This document shows positions 17,207-28,654 of a DNA stretch of 64,000 bases, piece after piece. The notes beneath the pieces were generated by a model that had not been told where the DNA came from, did no database searches, and saw nothing but the letters and a program-made list of their open reading frames with translations. The stretch covers positions 1 to 64,000 of the forward strand of contig NZ_JAMTCD010000002.1 in assembly GCF_025370255.1 (NCBI RefSeq), read 5' to 3'. Position numbers and translations under genes: made by a program. The DNA comes from Shewanella holmiensis (GTDB taxonomy: Bacteria > Pseudomonadota > Gammaproteobacteria > Enterobacterales > Shewanellaceae). Each line of letters opens with the position of its first letter. Position 1 is the stretch's first letter.

Positions 17207-18274
17207 CTATTTTCGAATGTAATACAAAGCAATGCCAGTAAATAAGATACTCGGCGCAACCGCCCCAACCATTGCGGGTAAGTTATATACCATGCTCATT
17301 GGACCAAAAATTTGGTTACTTATGTAAAAACTGAACCCCGCAACCACACCGAGTAACACCCTCGCCCCCATGGTAACTGTGCGTAATGGGCCAAATACAA
17401 ACGACAAGGCAACCAGCATCATCACCGCAACTGTGACTGGCTGCATAATTTTACGCCACAGGGCTAACTCATATCGACTGGCGTCTTGTTGGTTGACTTC
17501 TAGGTATTCTAAATATCCTAATAGCCCTTGAATAGATAAAGCTTCTGGTTTTACTGATACGACACTGAGTTTGTCAGGCGTTAAGGTTGAACGCCATTGT
17601 TCAGAAGATGTCTCAACCAATTCAATTCGCTCATCTGATAACAGTGTGGTGGTGACATCGGTTAAACGCCACTCATCTTTTTCATGTTCAAACTGAGCTT
17701 TTTTTGCTTGGGTTAATTGTACTAATTTCGATTGTGAATCAAATTTATATAAGGTGATATTATTTAATTTATCAATATCTTGTACTTCAGAAATATTAAC
17801 AAATAAATCGCCATCTTTAGCCCAAATCCCGCGTTGTGACTTAATTAAACTGCCACCCGATATCTTTGTTGCCTGCAGATCTTTGGCAGATTGCTCCGCT
17901 ACTGGAGCGCCCCACTCGCCTAATGCCATCACCATAATCATCAAAGGAATAGCCGTTTTCATGGCTGACTGAGTGATTTGCAACCTAGACATGCCGGACG
18001 CCTGCATTACCACTAGCTCTGAATTTGACGCTAACATCCCCATACCAATTAAGGCACCAAGTAACACCGCCATAGGGAAGAACATCTCAACATCACGAGG
18101 GATTAAATACAGTACATAAACGCCAGCGTCCATCATGGTATAGCTGCCGCGACCAACAACCCTCAGCTGATCAACCCATTTAATAATGCCCGATAACCCG
18201 GTGAGTACCAGTAAACACAATGCTGACGTACTGAGAATGACACGTGAAATATATAAATCGATAATGTTCATCAT
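17207..18274 (-). CDS. lptG: LPS export ABC transporter permease LptG
   Basis: A 355-aa inner-membrane permease with the LptF/LptG layout: three helices in the first about 110 residues, a periplasmic beta-jellyroll domain (about 135-260) and three C-terminal helices. The opening IDLYISRVILSTSALCLLVLTGL (residues 5-27 as a span) is LptG-like. With LptF and LptB it extracts lipopolysaccharide from the inner membrane and passes it to LptA. Its ATG overlaps the lptF stop as ATGA; an in-frame ATG directly follows. lptF-lptG is the usual order. Confidence 0.93.
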   Translation of the reverse strand: MMNIIDLYISRVILSTSALCLLVLTGLSGIIKWVDQLRVVGRGSYTMMDAGVYVLYLIPRDVEMFFPMAVLLGALIGMGMLASNSELVVMQASGMSRLQITQSAMKTAIPLMIMVMALGEWGAPVAEQSAKDLQATKISGGSLIKSQRGIWAKDGDLFVNISEVQDIDKLNNITLYKFDSQSKLVQLTQAKKAQFEHEKDEWRLTDVTTTLLSDERIELVETSSEQWRSTLTPDKLSVVSVKPEALSIQGLLGYLEYLEVNQQDASRYELALWRKIMQPVTVAVMMLVALSFVFGPLRTVTMGARVLLGVVAGFSFYISNQIFGPMSMVYNLPAMVGAVAPSILFTGIALYYIRK

Positions 18275-19383
18275 GCCACCTGCTTGTTGGATTTAAACAG
18301 GCTAAGTAACTTCAATTTTGAAGGGCGCTCTTTACCCAACAGCAAAATCCCCATAATTAGCGCGCAAGCATGGATCCACCACATACCTAAATAAGCAGGA
18401 ATAACCTCATCTTGTAGTGCTTTACGACCAGCTACCATTAAGCCAAAGTACCCTAGGTATAATAGAATCGCAGGGAACATTTTCGCAAACTTCCCCTGAC
18501 GTACATTAACCCTTGCTAATGGTACTGCAATGAGAGTCAACAGCGGAATAGACAATGGAATAGCTAAACGCCACTGAAATTCAGCAACGGCTTCAGGGCC
18601 TGTAGAATCCAGTAACTGTTCAATCGGCATCGCGGAAAGCTTACGGCCGCGCTCATCGACCTCTTGTTCTTTAATTTCCATTTTATAACCACCAAACTCA
18701 ATAATTTGATAGTTCATGGCATTAGGACGGCCTTGATATCGCAAGCCACTTTTAAGTTGTAACTGTTGACTACCATACTCATCTTCAATCACCTTACCTT
18801 GTTGCGCGACAACAATATTCGTTAAACCATTTTCATCATTTCCATCTGGCAACTGAGCAACAAAAACTTTATCTAACTGATTGTCTTTGCTTATTTTCTC
18901 AACAAAAAGCACCGCACGGCCGTTAGGGCTGGTTTGAAAACGGCCTTGAGTTAATGCCGCTAACCCCGCTTCAGATTGAGCATGCTCAAGCACTTGGTTT
19001 TGCCTTTCTTCAGCCCAAGGGGCCACATAAAGCGCTAAATATGCTGTGAACAGCATATTTACAACAGCAAGGATTAATGTCACACGAGTCACGTACCATT
19101 CGCTGACACCAACACCATGCAATACCACCATTTCATTTTCGGCATACATTCGCCCGTGGGCCAATAAAATACCCAAAAAGAAACTTAACGGTAAAATTAA
19201 TACAGTAAGTTGAGGCAGATTTAGCCCCAATAATGTCATCACTAATGATGCCGGAAATTCGCCATCTGAGGCATCGCCTAAAACACGGACAAATTGTTGG
19301 CTAATAAAAATAGTTAACAGCACGCTAAGTACGGCTAATTGTGCTTTTAAAACTTCGCCAATCAAGTATCTAAATACAATCAC
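18271..19383 (-). CDS. lptF: LPS export ABC transporter permease LptF
   Basis: A 370-aa permease that pairs with LptG. It begins MIVFRYLIGEVLKAQLAV, typical of LptF, with helices near 10-30, 55-80 and 100-120, a periplasmic domain (about 135-270), and helices near 275-295, 305-325 and 330-350. The motif PLSFFLGILLAHGRMYAENEMVVL holds the coupling helix region that contacts LptB (about residues 61-84). It is first in the lptF-lptG pair and divergent from pepA, the classical gammaproteobacterial arrangement. Confidence 0.94.
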   Translation of the reverse strand: MIVFRYLIGEVLKAQLAVLSVLLTIFISQQFVRVLGDASDGEFPASLVMTLLGLNLPQLTVLILPLSFFLGILLAHGRMYAENEMVVLHGVGVSEWYVTRVTLILAVVNMLFTAYLALYVAPWAEERQNQVLEHAQSEAGLAALTQGRFQTSPNGRAVLFVEKISKDNQLDKVFVAQLPDGNDENGLTNIVVAQQGKVIEDEYGSQQLQLKSGLRYQGRPNAMNYQIIEFGGYKMEIKEQEVDERGRKLSAMPIEQLLDSTGPEAVAEFQWRLAIPLSIPLLTLIAVPLARVNVRQGKFAKMFPAILLYLGYFGLMVAGRKALQDEVIPAYLGMWWIHACALIMGILLLGKERPSKLKLLSLFKSNKQVA

Positions 19384-19657
19384 AAATAGGATCCAAGGGC
19401 TAAACGTATCTTTTTACTGGTATCAGAGTTACTTTCATGTAAACTGTCTACTTTTAGCAGTTTTGATAGTTTTCTGACCAGCTCGGAAGGTGCTAAACAG
19501 CTAAGGTTCAGGCCAATTAAGTCGTCTCAGTTATAACGCTTATTTTGCCTACATGCCAGTAGCTTATCACTTTAAAGTTGATCTGCGGCCATTCGGCCCG
19601 AAAGCAAACATTATCTTATAAATATAAAAATTTGTCTTTAAGAATCTAGGAGTGCTC

Positions 19658-21166
19658 ATGGAGTTTAGCGTAAAGAGCGGTAGCCCCGAAAAGCAACGTT
19701 CAGCGTGTATCGTTGTTGGTGTATACGAACCTCGCCGTCTATCTGGTATCGCAGAGCAGTTAGATAAAATCAGTGAAGGTTACATTAGTAATCTTCTTCG
19801 TCGTGGCGACCTAGAAGGTAAGCCAGGGCAAATGTTATTACTACACCACGTACCTAACGTGTTGAGTGAACGTGTATTACTAGTTGGATGTGGCAAAGAG
19901 CGCGAGTTAGACGAGCGCCAATACAAACAAATTATCACTAAAACCATTAATACATTAAACGAAACAGGCTCAATGGAAGCTGTGTGCTTTTTAACTGAGC
20001 TGCACGTTAAAGGTCGCGACACCTATTGGAAGGTTCGCCAAGCGGTTGAAACCACTCACCAGAGCTTATACAGCTTTGATGCATTGAAAACCCGTAAAGG
20101 CGAAACTCGTCGTCCGTTACGTAAAATGGTATTTAATGTTCCTACTCGTCGTGAATTAACCATTGGTGAAAAAGCGATTGAGCATGGCGCTGCAGTATCT
20201 GAAGGTATGACACTGTGCCGTGATGTGGCTAACATGCCACCAAACATCTGTAACCCAGCCTACCTTGCTTCTCAAGCTCGCCAAATGGCAGAAACTTACG
20301 AAACACTAAAAGTATCAACCGTAGGTGAAGAACAGATGGCTAAACTAGGTATGAACTCATACCTTGCAGTAGGCCGTGCCAGTGCTAATGAATCCATCAT
20401 GACTATTATGGAATATCAAGGCGCTGTCGACAGCACTCAGAAGCCGATTGTCCTTGTGGGTAAAGGGTTAACCTTTGACTCAGGTGGTATCTCATTAAAA
20501 CCAGGCGAAGCCATGGACGAAATGAAGTACGACATGGGTGGCGCAGCAGGTGTTATTGGTGCGATGAAAGCACTGTGTGAAATGAAGCTGCCAATTAATG
20601 TTATCGGCGTGCTTGCGGGTTGTGAAAACATGGTTTCAGGTAGTGCGTACCGCCCTGGCGATATCCTTACTACTATGTCAGGTCAAACCGTAGAAGTATT
20701 AAATACTGACGCTGAAGGCCGTCTAGTGCTATGTGATGTATTAACCTACGTTGAACGTTTTGATCCTGAGTTAGTAATCGATACAGCTACCTTAACCGGT
20801 GCTTGTGTGATTGCACTGGGTAAGCATGCTTCAGGTTTATTCAGCTCACATAACCCGCTAGCCCATGAGATTTTAAATGCCGGCGAGCAAAGTGGTGACC
20901 GCGCATGGCGTATGCCGTTATGGGATGAGTACCAAGATTTGTTAGACAGTCCTTTTGCTGACATGACTAACTTAGGTGGCCGTCCAGCGGGTTCAATCAC
21001 TGCAGCGTGTTTCTTGTCTCGCTTTGCTAAAAAGTACAACTGGGCACATTTAGATGTGGCAGGTACTGCTTGGAACAGCGGCGCAAATAAAGGCTCAACA
21101 GGTCGTCCTGTGCCGATTTTGACTCAGTTCTTGATTAACCGCTCAGGCATTGAAATCAACGAATAA
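19658..21166 (+). CDS. pepA: Leucyl aminopeptidase PepA
   Basis: A 502-aa M17 aminopeptidase. The N-terminal domain is about 1-165; the catalytic domain carries [16 protein letters not shown] (lysine and aspartate ligands), the metal-binding DMGGAAG region, and the family signature NTDAEGRL. It removes N-terminal residues, preferably leucine, using two metals as a hexamer; in E. coli PepA also binds DNA. TAGGAG sits five bases before the ATG at 19658, which is preferred to a GTG two codons upstream. It is divergent from lptF and followed by a strong terminator, with holC and valS next, the common gammaproteobacterial order. Confidence 0.96.
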   Translation: MEFSVKSGSPEKQRSACIVVGVYEPRRLSGIAEQLDKISEGYISNLLRRGDLEGKPGQMLLLHHVPNVLSERVLLVGCGKERELDERQYKQIITKTINTLNETGSMEAVCFLTELHVKGRDTYWKVRQAVETTHQSLYSFDALKTRKGETRRPLRKMVFNVPTRRELTIGEKAIEHGAAVSEGMTLCRDVANMPPNICNPAYLASQARQMAETYETLKVSTVGEEQMAKLGMNSYLAVGRASANESIMTIMEYQGAVDSTQKPIVLVGKGLTFDSGGISLKPGEAMDEMKYDMGGAAGVIGAMKALCEMKLPINVIGVLAGCENMVSGSAYRPGDILTTMSGQTVEVLNTDAEGRLVLCDVLTYVERFDPELVIDTATLTGACVIALGKHASGLFSSHNPLAHEILNAGEQSGDRAWRMPLWDEYQDLLDSPFADMTNLGGRPAGSITAACFLSRFAKKYNWAHLDVAGTAWNSGANKGSTGRPVPILTQFLINRSGIEINE

Positions 21167-21196
21167 GTTGATTTCAATATAAAGCGACATTTTGTG

Positions 21197-21227
21197 AAAG
21201 GCGAAGAGTTAACTCTTCGCCTTTTTT
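21197..21227 (+). terminator. Rho-independent terminator
   Basis: AAAGGCGAAGAG (21197-21208) pairs with CTCTTCGCCTTT (21213-21224) around TTAA, followed by T residues. It separates pepA from holC. Confidence 0.92.
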
Positions 21228-21323
21228 ATTACCTTTAAAAGCATGCTGTTTCCCCCATTAACCCCATTACATTTTTAGTGTAAACTCTCCCATACCGAAT
21301 TAACCTGTAAAAGCATCAACACA

Positions 21324-21773
21324 ATGTCACAAACCGTGTTTTACCTTATGCCTGATAATCATAATCAAATGAGTGCATTAGATGCGGTCTATTTAGCAGC
21401 CTGCCAATTAGCAGAGCAACATTATAGGCAACAAAAACAGGTGTATATTCACTGTCAAACTAAGCAACAGGCATACGCCATTGATGAACTATTATGGCAA
21501 TTTGAACCAAACTACTTTGTACCGCACAACTTAAAGGGTGAAGGCCCGGTTACCGGTGCCCCTGTTGAAATTGGCTTTGATACCCTTGGCCCGAATAAAA
21601 GTCGCCAAGTTCTGATTAATCTTGCAGACCAAGTACCGCAATTTGCGGTAAACTTGGCGCATATTATCGATTTTGTGGCTAATGATGACACACTAAAAGG
21701 CATCGCAAGAAAGCGCTACCGTGATTATCAAACCCTTGGGTGCCAAGTTTCTACCCAAACTTTAGCCGAATAA
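21324..21773 (+). CDS. holC: DNA polymerase III chi subunit
   Basis: A 149-aa protein matching HolC: an early YLMP..., a conserved Q-V-YIHCQTKQQAYAIDELLWQF region, FVPHNL.GEGP and VLINLADQVP segments. Chi links the clamp loader (through psi) to single-stranded-DNA-binding protein at the replication fork. It starts 158 bp after pepA and ends 32 bp before valS, the standard pepA-holC-valS order. Confidence 0.92.
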   Translation: MSQTVFYLMPDNHNQMSALDAVYLAACQLAEQHYRQQKQVYIHCQTKQQAYAIDELLWQFEPNYFVPHNLKGEGPVTGAPVEIGFDTLGPNKSRQVLINLADQVPQFAVNLAHIIDFVANDDTLKGIARKRYRDYQTLGCQVSTQTLAE

Positions 21774-21805
21774 ACACTAAATTTAGATTGAGATAAAACG
21801 CCCCC

Positions 21806-24718
21806 ATGGAAAAAACATACGATCCTAAGTCTATCGAACAAACGCTTTACCAAAACTGGGAAGAGCAAGGTTACTTCAAGCCACATGGTGATGAATCACA
21901 AGGCAATTATTGCATCATGATCCCGCCGCCAAATGTGACAGGTAGCCTGCACATGGGTCATGCATTCCAAGATACCATCATGGATACCCTTACCCGCTAT
22001 CAGCGTATGAAAGGTAAAAATACCCTATGGCAAGTGGGTACAGACCATGCAGGTATTGCGACTCAAATGCTAGTTGAGCGTAAAATTGAAGCCGAAGAAG
22101 GTAAAACCCGTCATGACTTAGGCCGTGATGCGTTTATGGATAGAGTATGGGACTGGAAAAAACAGTCTGGCGGTACCATTACTAAACAGCTTCGCCGTAT
22201 GGGCGCATCGGTGGATTGGGATCGCGAGCGTTTCACTATGGATGAAGGCTTATCAAAAGCGGTACAAGAAGTGTTTGTACGCTTGTATGAAGATGACCTG
22301 ATTTATCGTGGTAAGCGTTTAGTCAACTGGGACTGTAAATTACACACCGCGATTTCAGATCTTGAAGTTGAAAACAAAGAGAAACAAGGTCATATGTGGC
22401 ACTTCCGCTACCCATTAGCAGAAGGCGCATTAACCGCGGATGGTAAAGACTACCTTGAAGTTGCCACCACTCGCCCTGAAACCATGTTAGGTGACAGCGC
22501 TGTAGCGGTACATCCAGATGATGAGCGTTATCAATCATTAATAGGTAAATTTATTCACTTACCTATCGTTAACCGTTTAATTCCGATTGTGGCAGATGAC
22601 TATGTCGACATGGAGTTTGGTACGGGTTGCGTAAAAATCACCCCTGCGCACGACTTTAACGACTATGAAGTCGGCAAGCGTCATGCATTACCTATGTACA
22701 ACATCTTTACCTTAGATGCCGCTGTACGTGAGTATGTTGAAGTGATTAACACTGACGGCACCCCAAACAAAGATATCGAAATCGCTTTACCTGAGCGTTA
22801 TGTTGGCCTTGACCGTTTTAAAGCCCGCACAGCAATTGTGGAGGAATTTGAAACCTTAGGTTTACTTGAAAAAGTTGCTCCACATGGTTTGAAAGTCCCA
22901 TATGGTGACCGTAGTGGTGTCGTAATCGAACCGTTACTAACAGATCAATGGTATGTTGCCGTTGCCCCTATGGCAAAAACTGCACTAGAAGCCGTTGAAA
23001 ATGGCGACATTAAGTTTGTACCGCAGCAATACGAAAACATGTATTACTCGTGGATGCGCGACATCAATGACTGGTGTATTTCACGTCAGTTATGGTGGGG
23101 ACACCGTATTCCGGCTTGGTACGACCAAAATGGCAAAGTGTATGTTGGCCGTAACGAAGCTGAAGTCCGCAGCAAACACAACCTTGCAGATACCATCACT
23201 TTACGCCAGGACGATGACGTATTAGATACTTGGTTTAGTTCTGCATTATGGACCTTCTCAACCTTAGGTTGGCCTGACAACCTTGAAGATTTAAAAACCT
23301 TCCACCCAACCGATGTGTTGGTAACAGGTTTTGACATTATCTTCTTCTGGGTTGCGCGTATGATCATGATGACCATGCACTTCATTAAAGATGAAGACGG
23401 CAAGCCACAAGTACCTTTTAAAACCGTTTATGTAACTGGTCTTATTCGTGATGAAGCAGGTAACAAAATGTCTAAATCAAAGGGCAATGTTCTTGACCCA
23501 TTAGACATGATTGACGGTATTGACCTTGAAAGCTTAGTGAGCAAGCGTACTGGCAATATGATGCAGCCACAGTTGGCCGCAAAAATTGAAAAAAGTACCC
23601 GTAAAGAATTTAGCGATGGCATTGAAGCCCATGGCACTGATGCGCTACGCTTTACCTTAGCGGCAATGGCGTCTACAGGACGCGATATTAACTGGGACAT
23701 GAAACGTCTTGATGGTTATCGCAGTTTTTGCAACAAGTTATGGAACGCATCACGTTATGTGTTAATGAATACCGAAGTTCAGGCCGACCCTGAAAGCAAT
23801 GAAGCAGGTGAACCATTAGATTGTGGTCAACTATTAGTTGATGGCAAGCCTGGTGAGATGAAGCTTTCATTAGCAGATCGTTGGATTATTGGGTTATTCA
23901 ACCAAACGGTGAAAACCTTTGAAGATCACATGGCAGCATACCGTTTTGATCTAGCCGCGAATACCTTATATGAGTTCACATGGAACCAATTCTGTGACTG
24001 GTATTTAGAATTAACTAAGCCTGTAATGCAAAATGGCAGCGAAGCAGAGCAACGTGGTACTCGTCATACTTTGGTTACCGTGCTTGAGCAAATGCAGCGT
24101 TTAATGCACCCAATTATGCCATATATTACCGAAACCATTTGGCAACGTGTTAAGCCTTTGGCCGGAGCGACTGGTGATACCTTGATGCTAGCAAGCTTCC
24201 CAACGTATCAAGCGGATAAAGTTGATGCTGCGGCAATGGCAGATCTTGAATGGGTTAAGCAAGTGATTGTAGCGGTACGTAATATTCGTGCCGAGCTGAA
24301 TATTGCCCCATCAAAGCCACTTAATGCATTACTGCGAGGGGTGAGCTACGAAGACCGTATTCGTCTTGAAGCTAACCAGCCATTCTTTGCTAGCTTAGCC
24401 AAATTAGAGTCAATGACGATTCTGAATGAAGGTGAAACTGCGCCAATGTCGACCACCCAGTTAATCGGCAATATGGAACTATTGATCCCGATGGCAGGTT
24501 TAATTGATGTAGCTGCCGAAATGGCCCGTATCGATAAACAACTTGAAAAGTTAAGCCAAGAAGTTAGCCGTATTGAAGGTAAATTATCAAACCAAGGTTT
24601 TGTGGCAAAAGCTCCAGCTGCGGTTATTGATAAAGAGCGTGAAAAAATGACTGGTTTAAGTCGTGATATTGAAAAATTAAACGAACAAAAAACTGAGCTG
24701 GCTAAACTAGAAGGTTAA
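21806..24718 (+). CDS. valS: Valyl-tRNA synthetase
   Basis: A 970-aa class I synthetase charging tRNA-Val. The HIGH motif is HMGH (residues 49-52, within [12 protein letters not shown]) and the KMSKS motif is at 554-558. The editing (CP1) domain lies between, with the [10 protein letters not shown] signature. The anticodon-binding domain follows, and a C-terminal coiled-coil arm with heptads of Lys and Glu (about 905-970) ends the protein. Length is normal for ValS. It is 32 bp after holC and ends at a terminator. Confidence 0.97.
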   Translation: MEKTYDPKSIEQTLYQNWEEQGYFKPHGDESQGNYCIMIPPPNVTGSLHMGHAFQDTIMDTLTRYQRMKGKNTLWQVGTDHAGIATQMLVERKIEAEEGKTRHDLGRDAFMDRVWDWKKQSGGTITKQLRRMGASVDWDRERFTMDEGLSKAVQEVFVRLYEDDLIYRGKRLVNWDCKLHTAISDLEVENKEKQGHMWHFRYPLAEGALTADGKDYLEVATTRPETMLGDSAVAVHPDDERYQSLIGKFIHLPIVNRLIPIVADDYVDMEFGTGCVKITPAHDFNDYEVGKRHALPMYNIFTLDAAVREYVEVINTDGTPNKDIEIALPERYVGLDRFKARTAIVEEFETLGLLEKVAPHGLKVPYGDRSGVVIEPLLTDQWYVAVAPMAKTALEAVENGDIKFVPQQYENMYYSWMRDINDWCISRQLWWGHRIPAWYDQNGKVYVGRNEAEVRSKHNLADTITLRQDDDVLDTWFSSALWTFSTLGWPDNLEDLKTFHPTDVLVTGFDIIFFWVARMIMMTMHFIKDEDGKPQVPFKTVYVTGLIRDEAGNKMSKSKGNVLDPLDMIDGIDLESLVSKRTGNMMQPQLAAKIEKSTRKEFSDGIEAHGTDALRFTLAAMASTGRDINWDMKRLDGYRSFCNKLWNASRYVLMNTEVQADPESNEAGEPLDCGQLLVDGKPGEMKLSLADRWIIGLFNQTVKTFEDHMAAYRFDLAANTLYEFTWNQFCDWYLELTKPVMQNGSEAEQRGTRHTLVTVLEQMQRLMHPIMPYITETIWQRVKPLAGATGDTLMLASFPTYQADKVDAAAMADLEWVKQVIVAVRNIRAELNIAPSKPLNALLRGVSYEDRIRLEANQPFFASLAKLESMTILNEGETAPMSTTQLIGNMELLIPMAGLIDVAAEMARIDKQLEKLSQEVSRIEGKLSNQGFVAKAPAAVIDKEREKMTGLSRDIEKLNEQKTELAKLEG

Positions 24719-24743
24719 CAATAACTTATAGTTACCCCAAGCC

Positions 24744-24772
24744 AAAAGCCAGTACATTTGTACTGGCTTTTT
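24744..24772 (+). terminator. Rho-independent terminator
   Basis: AAAGCCAGTACA (24745-24756) pairs with TGTACTGGCTTT (24759-24770) across a 2-base centre, followed by T residues. It ends valS. Confidence 0.9.
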
Positions 24773-24887
24773 ATTTATTTAAACAAATGCAACAAACTGT
24801 AACACACTAAGTTAATTAGCTATTTAGTTTTGCACTCGCTTCCCCCAAGCGGCATAATGCTGCAAACATGTTAAATAAGATGGCGAT

Positions 24888-27800
24888 ATGAAACAACATT
24901 ACGCATTTACCACTCCTGCACTTTTGTTACTGTTAACGGCATGCGGTGGAGGAGAATCATCTGAGCCATCAGTGACGCCTCCCATTGTTCCCCCACCAGT
25001 CACTCAGCCACCAGCAGAAACCGCTGCACCAACAATTGCCACCATCGCCCCATTTACCGAGTGGAATGAACAAGCGATTACCCTTAGCGCAAATGTAACC
25101 CTTGATCCCAGTGTGACTGCGACTTATCAATGGCAACAAACTGCAGGAGCGGAAGTTATTCTGAGTGGTGCTGATAAGCAGACTGTAATTATTGATGCTT
25201 CACAATTAGAAAATGACACCGCCATCACACTTAAGTTGACCGTCACAGACAGTAAAAATAAAACGGCTTCAACTTTGGTTAACATCAACCTAAACGATCG
25301 TATTTCTGCCGCCATGAAAACCGGTAATGTCAGTGATATTAACGGTCCTCTAGTAACGAGTTTAATTAAGCGCCTTGATAAGGATTTTATTCATTCTCAG
25401 CAGTTACAAAGTGATTTTTTAAACACCATTTTTAGTACTGATGCCATCGCATTTGAACCTGGTCAGCATTCACAATTGATTGAGATTAATAATGCAATTC
25501 ATGGATACCCTAATAATCCAACCTTTGAGTTACTTAAAGGTAATCAGGGGCGTATATTAGCCGCTGCGACCGCACAACAGGGCGTTAACCACGCCGCATT
25601 TGGTACCGATATTTTTAATCGACTCAATGCTGGACACTTCCCTGAATTTGAAGCTAGCTTCAAGCGTTTATTAGCTTGGCAAATGCAACAAACATTAACT
25701 GATACATCGACTAACCGCATCAGTATTTTTGGCCTAAATGACTCAGGTGCAAGTTGGGTTAAAACTTGGTTTGCCAGTCAATACCCTAATATGACAGTCA
25801 GCCATTGCGCTGATAGTTCAGCAACAGATGAAACCTTAACAACATGCGTTAATGACAGCGACTTAGTGGTAGTGGCGTCTGATGAAGTCTTTACAGATCT
25901 TCAGATTAATAGCGTATTAGATTCAGCTTTAAGTCAAAAAAAACCATTGTTATATACCCATAGACACTCCTGGAATAGTAAACCACAAACCGCAATCGTA
26001 CTTGGTAAAATTCACTTTTCAATGCAAGCACCAGGCGGCCCAGGTAATTATTTCAGTAATGATAAAGCCAATTGGAATACCGTTGCCGATATGCAGCAGG
26101 CCTCACCGTTATTCAGTGATGAGCAAAAGTGGGTTAAGGGATTTTTACAGCAAGAGTTTCCATTTAATTTCAGCCTTTGCCAAACAGAATGTGAAGCACT
26201 CTATAGCGATAATTACCGTCCAAGTTTACAAGCGATAAAGCAGCGAATTAATCAATTAGATCAACATAAAGTGACACTTTTTGAGCAACCTGATAGCCAT
26301 GCAATTTATAAAAAGCTGGTACTGCTAGGCGATATTTATCGCCAAGAGATTAACTATCCAATGAATGTCGCCAGCTTGGACAACTTAAGCTTTGCCAAAG
26401 CCTATTTTGCTGACCACAGTGTGTTTTATACGCGCTCATTTAGCATGGTACCTCATTCGCTAGGTAACTTTAGCCGCACAGACTTTAGCCATGTAACACC
26501 TAAAGACAAGCAGGTTAGCATTACCAGTAAAAGTGGCTTCCGCTCTGCAGGGGTTTATCACATCCCTGGTAAACCAATGAGTATCACGCGCTCGGACAAT
26601 AACGCCGTCCGTACATGGATATTTATCAATACCCAACGCTCAGCATCGACCAAAGAGTTTGGTGAAAATAGTTACAACAGACCTAAATATCTGCAATCAC
26701 CGCAAATTGAACTCAAAAAAGGCGAAACGGTTACCCTAAACAGCGCCTACGGTGGACCAGTGCAAGTTCGCTTTGATCAATCAGATATCAACACCCAGTT
26801 CAGCTTTAGTAATATCGGCGAACATCCATATTGGCGTGATGGCCTAGATGCTAATACTTTTGCAACGGCGCTTGCCCAAGCTGATTATGATTGGGCAGAA
26901 ATAGCCAGCCCGCATTTTGAAGTCCATTCGCAAACCGATAAAATGCAGCAAACGATGACACTTTATTCGCGCTGGAATACTGCGGACACCATGGCTGAAG
27001 CCATGAATAATAACTTACATAATTTGCCGCACGTACTCGCTGGATTTCAAGGTCCGAATATCGACACTGTTGCTGAAATCGTTGATTTTGCCAGTAGCCA
27101 CAACTTAACAGTAGCTCAGTTAAATACGGTAAAGCACATGAATGCTGATCAGGCGACTTGCGGCTCAGGCTGTTCAGGTAACCCTTACGATGCGTTTTGG
27201 AATTTCAACCCACTGGGTCATGGTGATATTCATGAACTCGGCCACGGATTAGAGCATTCAAAACTGCGTTTTGATGGTGTCGATGGTCATGCGTCAACCA
27301 ACCCATATTCTTATTACACTAAGTATATGAACTACTTATCTTTAGGTGAGTTACCAAACTGCCAATCATTACCGATTAAAAATGAGTTTGATTTACTACA
27401 GCAAAGTGCCCAAACGGCTGATCCTTTCGCCTTTATGAAAGCTGCAAATCTAAATGGTTGGAGCCAAGGCATGTCAATAATGGTGCAAATGTACGCTACA
27501 GCACAAAAGCAAGGTGCTGTATCTAACGGCTGGCATTTATTACCTAGGTTGCACATCATTTTGCGCGAGTTTGAAGCTAACAAAAATGATCTGAATAAGT
27601 GGGATGTTATTAAAACCCAACTTGGCTTTAGTCTTTTTGATCAAACTGAGGCTAAATCAATTAGCAATAATGACTTTCTCGCCATTGCCATGAGCTATGC
27701 AACTAAACTGAATTACCTTCCGCTGTTTGATATGTGGGGATTAACGGTTTCAGATAAAGCCAAGTTACAAGTGGCCCAATTTGGCTACACTGCAACCATA

Positions 27801-27896
27801 AAACAGGTTTTTGCATTTGAAAAAGATGGTTATTGCTATGGCTTAGACTTGCCAGTCGTTGCTATTGATGGTGTTCAAACCTGGCCTTTCAATTAG
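24888..27896 (+). CDS. ImpA-like (M60/M88-type) metalloprotease lipoprotein
   Basis: A 1002-aa surface protein. The lipoprotein signal has its lipobox at LLTAC (C19), followed by a Pro-rich linker (about 30-45), an Ig/PKD-like domain (about 47-140) and a large region resembling Pseudomonas ImpA. The zinc motif is H782-E-L-G-H786 in DIHELGHGLEH. The C-terminal domain is about 850-1002. ImpA-type enzymes cleave O-glycosylated proteins such as mucins; substrate specificity here is inference. Short cysteine pairs (CGSGCSG) lie just before the active site. It is a single-gene unit. Family placement is from memory of the motif and layout. Confidence 0.72.
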   Translation: MKQHYAFTTPALLLLLTACGGGESSEPSVTPPIVPPPVTQPPAETAAPTIATIAPFTEWNEQAITLSANVTLDPSVTATYQWQQTAGAEVILSGADKQTVIIDASQLENDTAITLKLTVTDSKNKTASTLVNINLNDRISAAMKTGNVSDINGPLVTSLIKRLDKDFIHSQQLQSDFLNTIFSTDAIAFEPGQHSQLIEINNAIHGYPNNPTFELLKGNQGRILAAATAQQGVNHAAFGTDIFNRLNAGHFPEFEASFKRLLAWQMQQTLTDTSTNRISIFGLNDSGASWVKTWFASQYPNMTVSHCADSSATDETLTTCVNDSDLVVVASDEVFTDLQINSVLDSALSQKKPLLYTHRHSWNSKPQTAIVLGKIHFSMQAPGGPGNYFSNDKANWNTVADMQQASPLFSDEQKWVKGFLQQEFPFNFSLCQTECEALYSDNYRPSLQAIKQRINQLDQHKVTLFEQPDSHAIYKKLVLLGDIYRQEINYPMNVASLDNLSFAKAYFADHSVFYTRSFSMVPHSLGNFSRTDFSHVTPKDKQVSITSKSGFRSAGVYHIPGKPMSITRSDNNAVRTWIFINTQRSASTKEFGENSYNRPKYLQSPQIELKKGETVTLNSAYGGPVQVRFDQSDINTQFSFSNIGEHPYWRDGLDANTFATALAQADYDWAEIASPHFEVHSQTDKMQQTMTLYSRWNTADTMAEAMNNNLHNLPHVLAGFQGPNIDTVAEIVDFASSHNLTVAQLNTVKHMNADQATCGSGCSGNPYDAFWNFNPLGHGDIHELGHGLEHSKLRFDGVDGHASTNPYSYYTKYMNYLSLGELPNCQSLPIKNEFDLLQQSAQTADPFAFMKAANLNGWSQGMSIMVQMYATAQKQGAVSNGWHLLPRLHIILREFEANKNDLNKWDVIKTQLGFSLFDQTEAKSISNNDFLAIAMSYATKLNYLPLFDMWGLTVSDKAKLQVAQFGYTATIKQVFAFEKDGYCYGLDLPVVAIDGVQTWPFN

Positions 27897-28143
27897 AAAA
27901 GTGACAAACCAAATAAGAGAATTTGAGGGTTAATAAATTTAGCCCTCAGGTTCGCGAGTACACCATTCCATTACCTCACTTTTTTAACGCTTTGAATAAT
28001 GAAGAACCTAATTCACCTGGCTCATATTAAAGCGGCCAGCCATTGGGACATTGCGCAAAAAAGATCAAAATCACTGGTAAAACAGCTTTAATTACTGTAA
28101 AAGCTTCAGCCAAAATCATCATCCAATCAAACGGTATACCACT

Positions 28144-28479
28144 ATGTCAGATAAATTCTTTTTTAAAGGTCGCAGAACCCCAAAACCGGCCTATGGCGAA
28201 AGTGGATATAACACCAAGCGCCAAACTAAAGTTGGCACTGAAGCAAGTCCGCTGCAGTTAACTGTTCAAACAGAAAAACGTAAGCAAGCGGTGCAAAATA
28301 TGGTTGATGAACAGCAACTTTTTGCCATTATTACTGTAAACAGTGACGTTGAAGAAAACATCATTCAACTAGAAGGGATTTTAAATAAACCCAAAGCGGT
28401 TATCGCTGAAGCGAAAATTAACCGTAACGATCCTTGTACCTGTGGTAGCGGTAAAAAATATAAAAAATGTTGTGGTTAG
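28144..28479 (+). CDS. SEC-C motif metal-binding protein (PBPRA1643 type)
   Basis: A 111-aa small protein. The start [21 protein letters not shown] and the end [17 protein letters not shown] define the short SWIM/SEC-C group found in Vibrio, Photobacterium and Shewanella. The four-cysteine C-terminus (C-x-C-x8-CC) should bind one zinc, as in the SecA tail. The middle resembles an ACT-like or regulatory segment ([22 protein letters not shown]). Function unknown. No clear ribosome binding site precedes the ATG. A good terminator follows. Confidence 0.82.
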   Translation: MSDKFFFKGRRTPKPAYGESGYNTKRQTKVGTEASPLQLTVQTEKRKQAVQNMVDEQQLFAIITVNSDVEENIIQLEGILNKPKAVIAEAKINRNDPCTCGSGKKYKKCCG

Positions 28480-28497
28480 CCAGTATAAAAATGAATC

Positions 28498-28522
28498 AAG
28501 CGAGCTTATAGCTCGCTTTTTT
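28498..28522 (+). terminator. Rho-independent terminator
   Basis: AAGCGAGC (28498-28505) pairs with GCTCGCTT (28511-28518) over TTATA, followed by six T residues. Confidence 0.9.
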
Positions 28523-28654
28523 GTTTAAAAAATTGTTATTCCTCTTCTATTTCATCAGAGTTATTTTGTAATTGGCACTAAGTTAGGTAAAGTGTCTGCC
28601 GACCTATTTTGATTAAGAATAGTTAATAAAAACCAAAATAATAAAGGGTAACTT

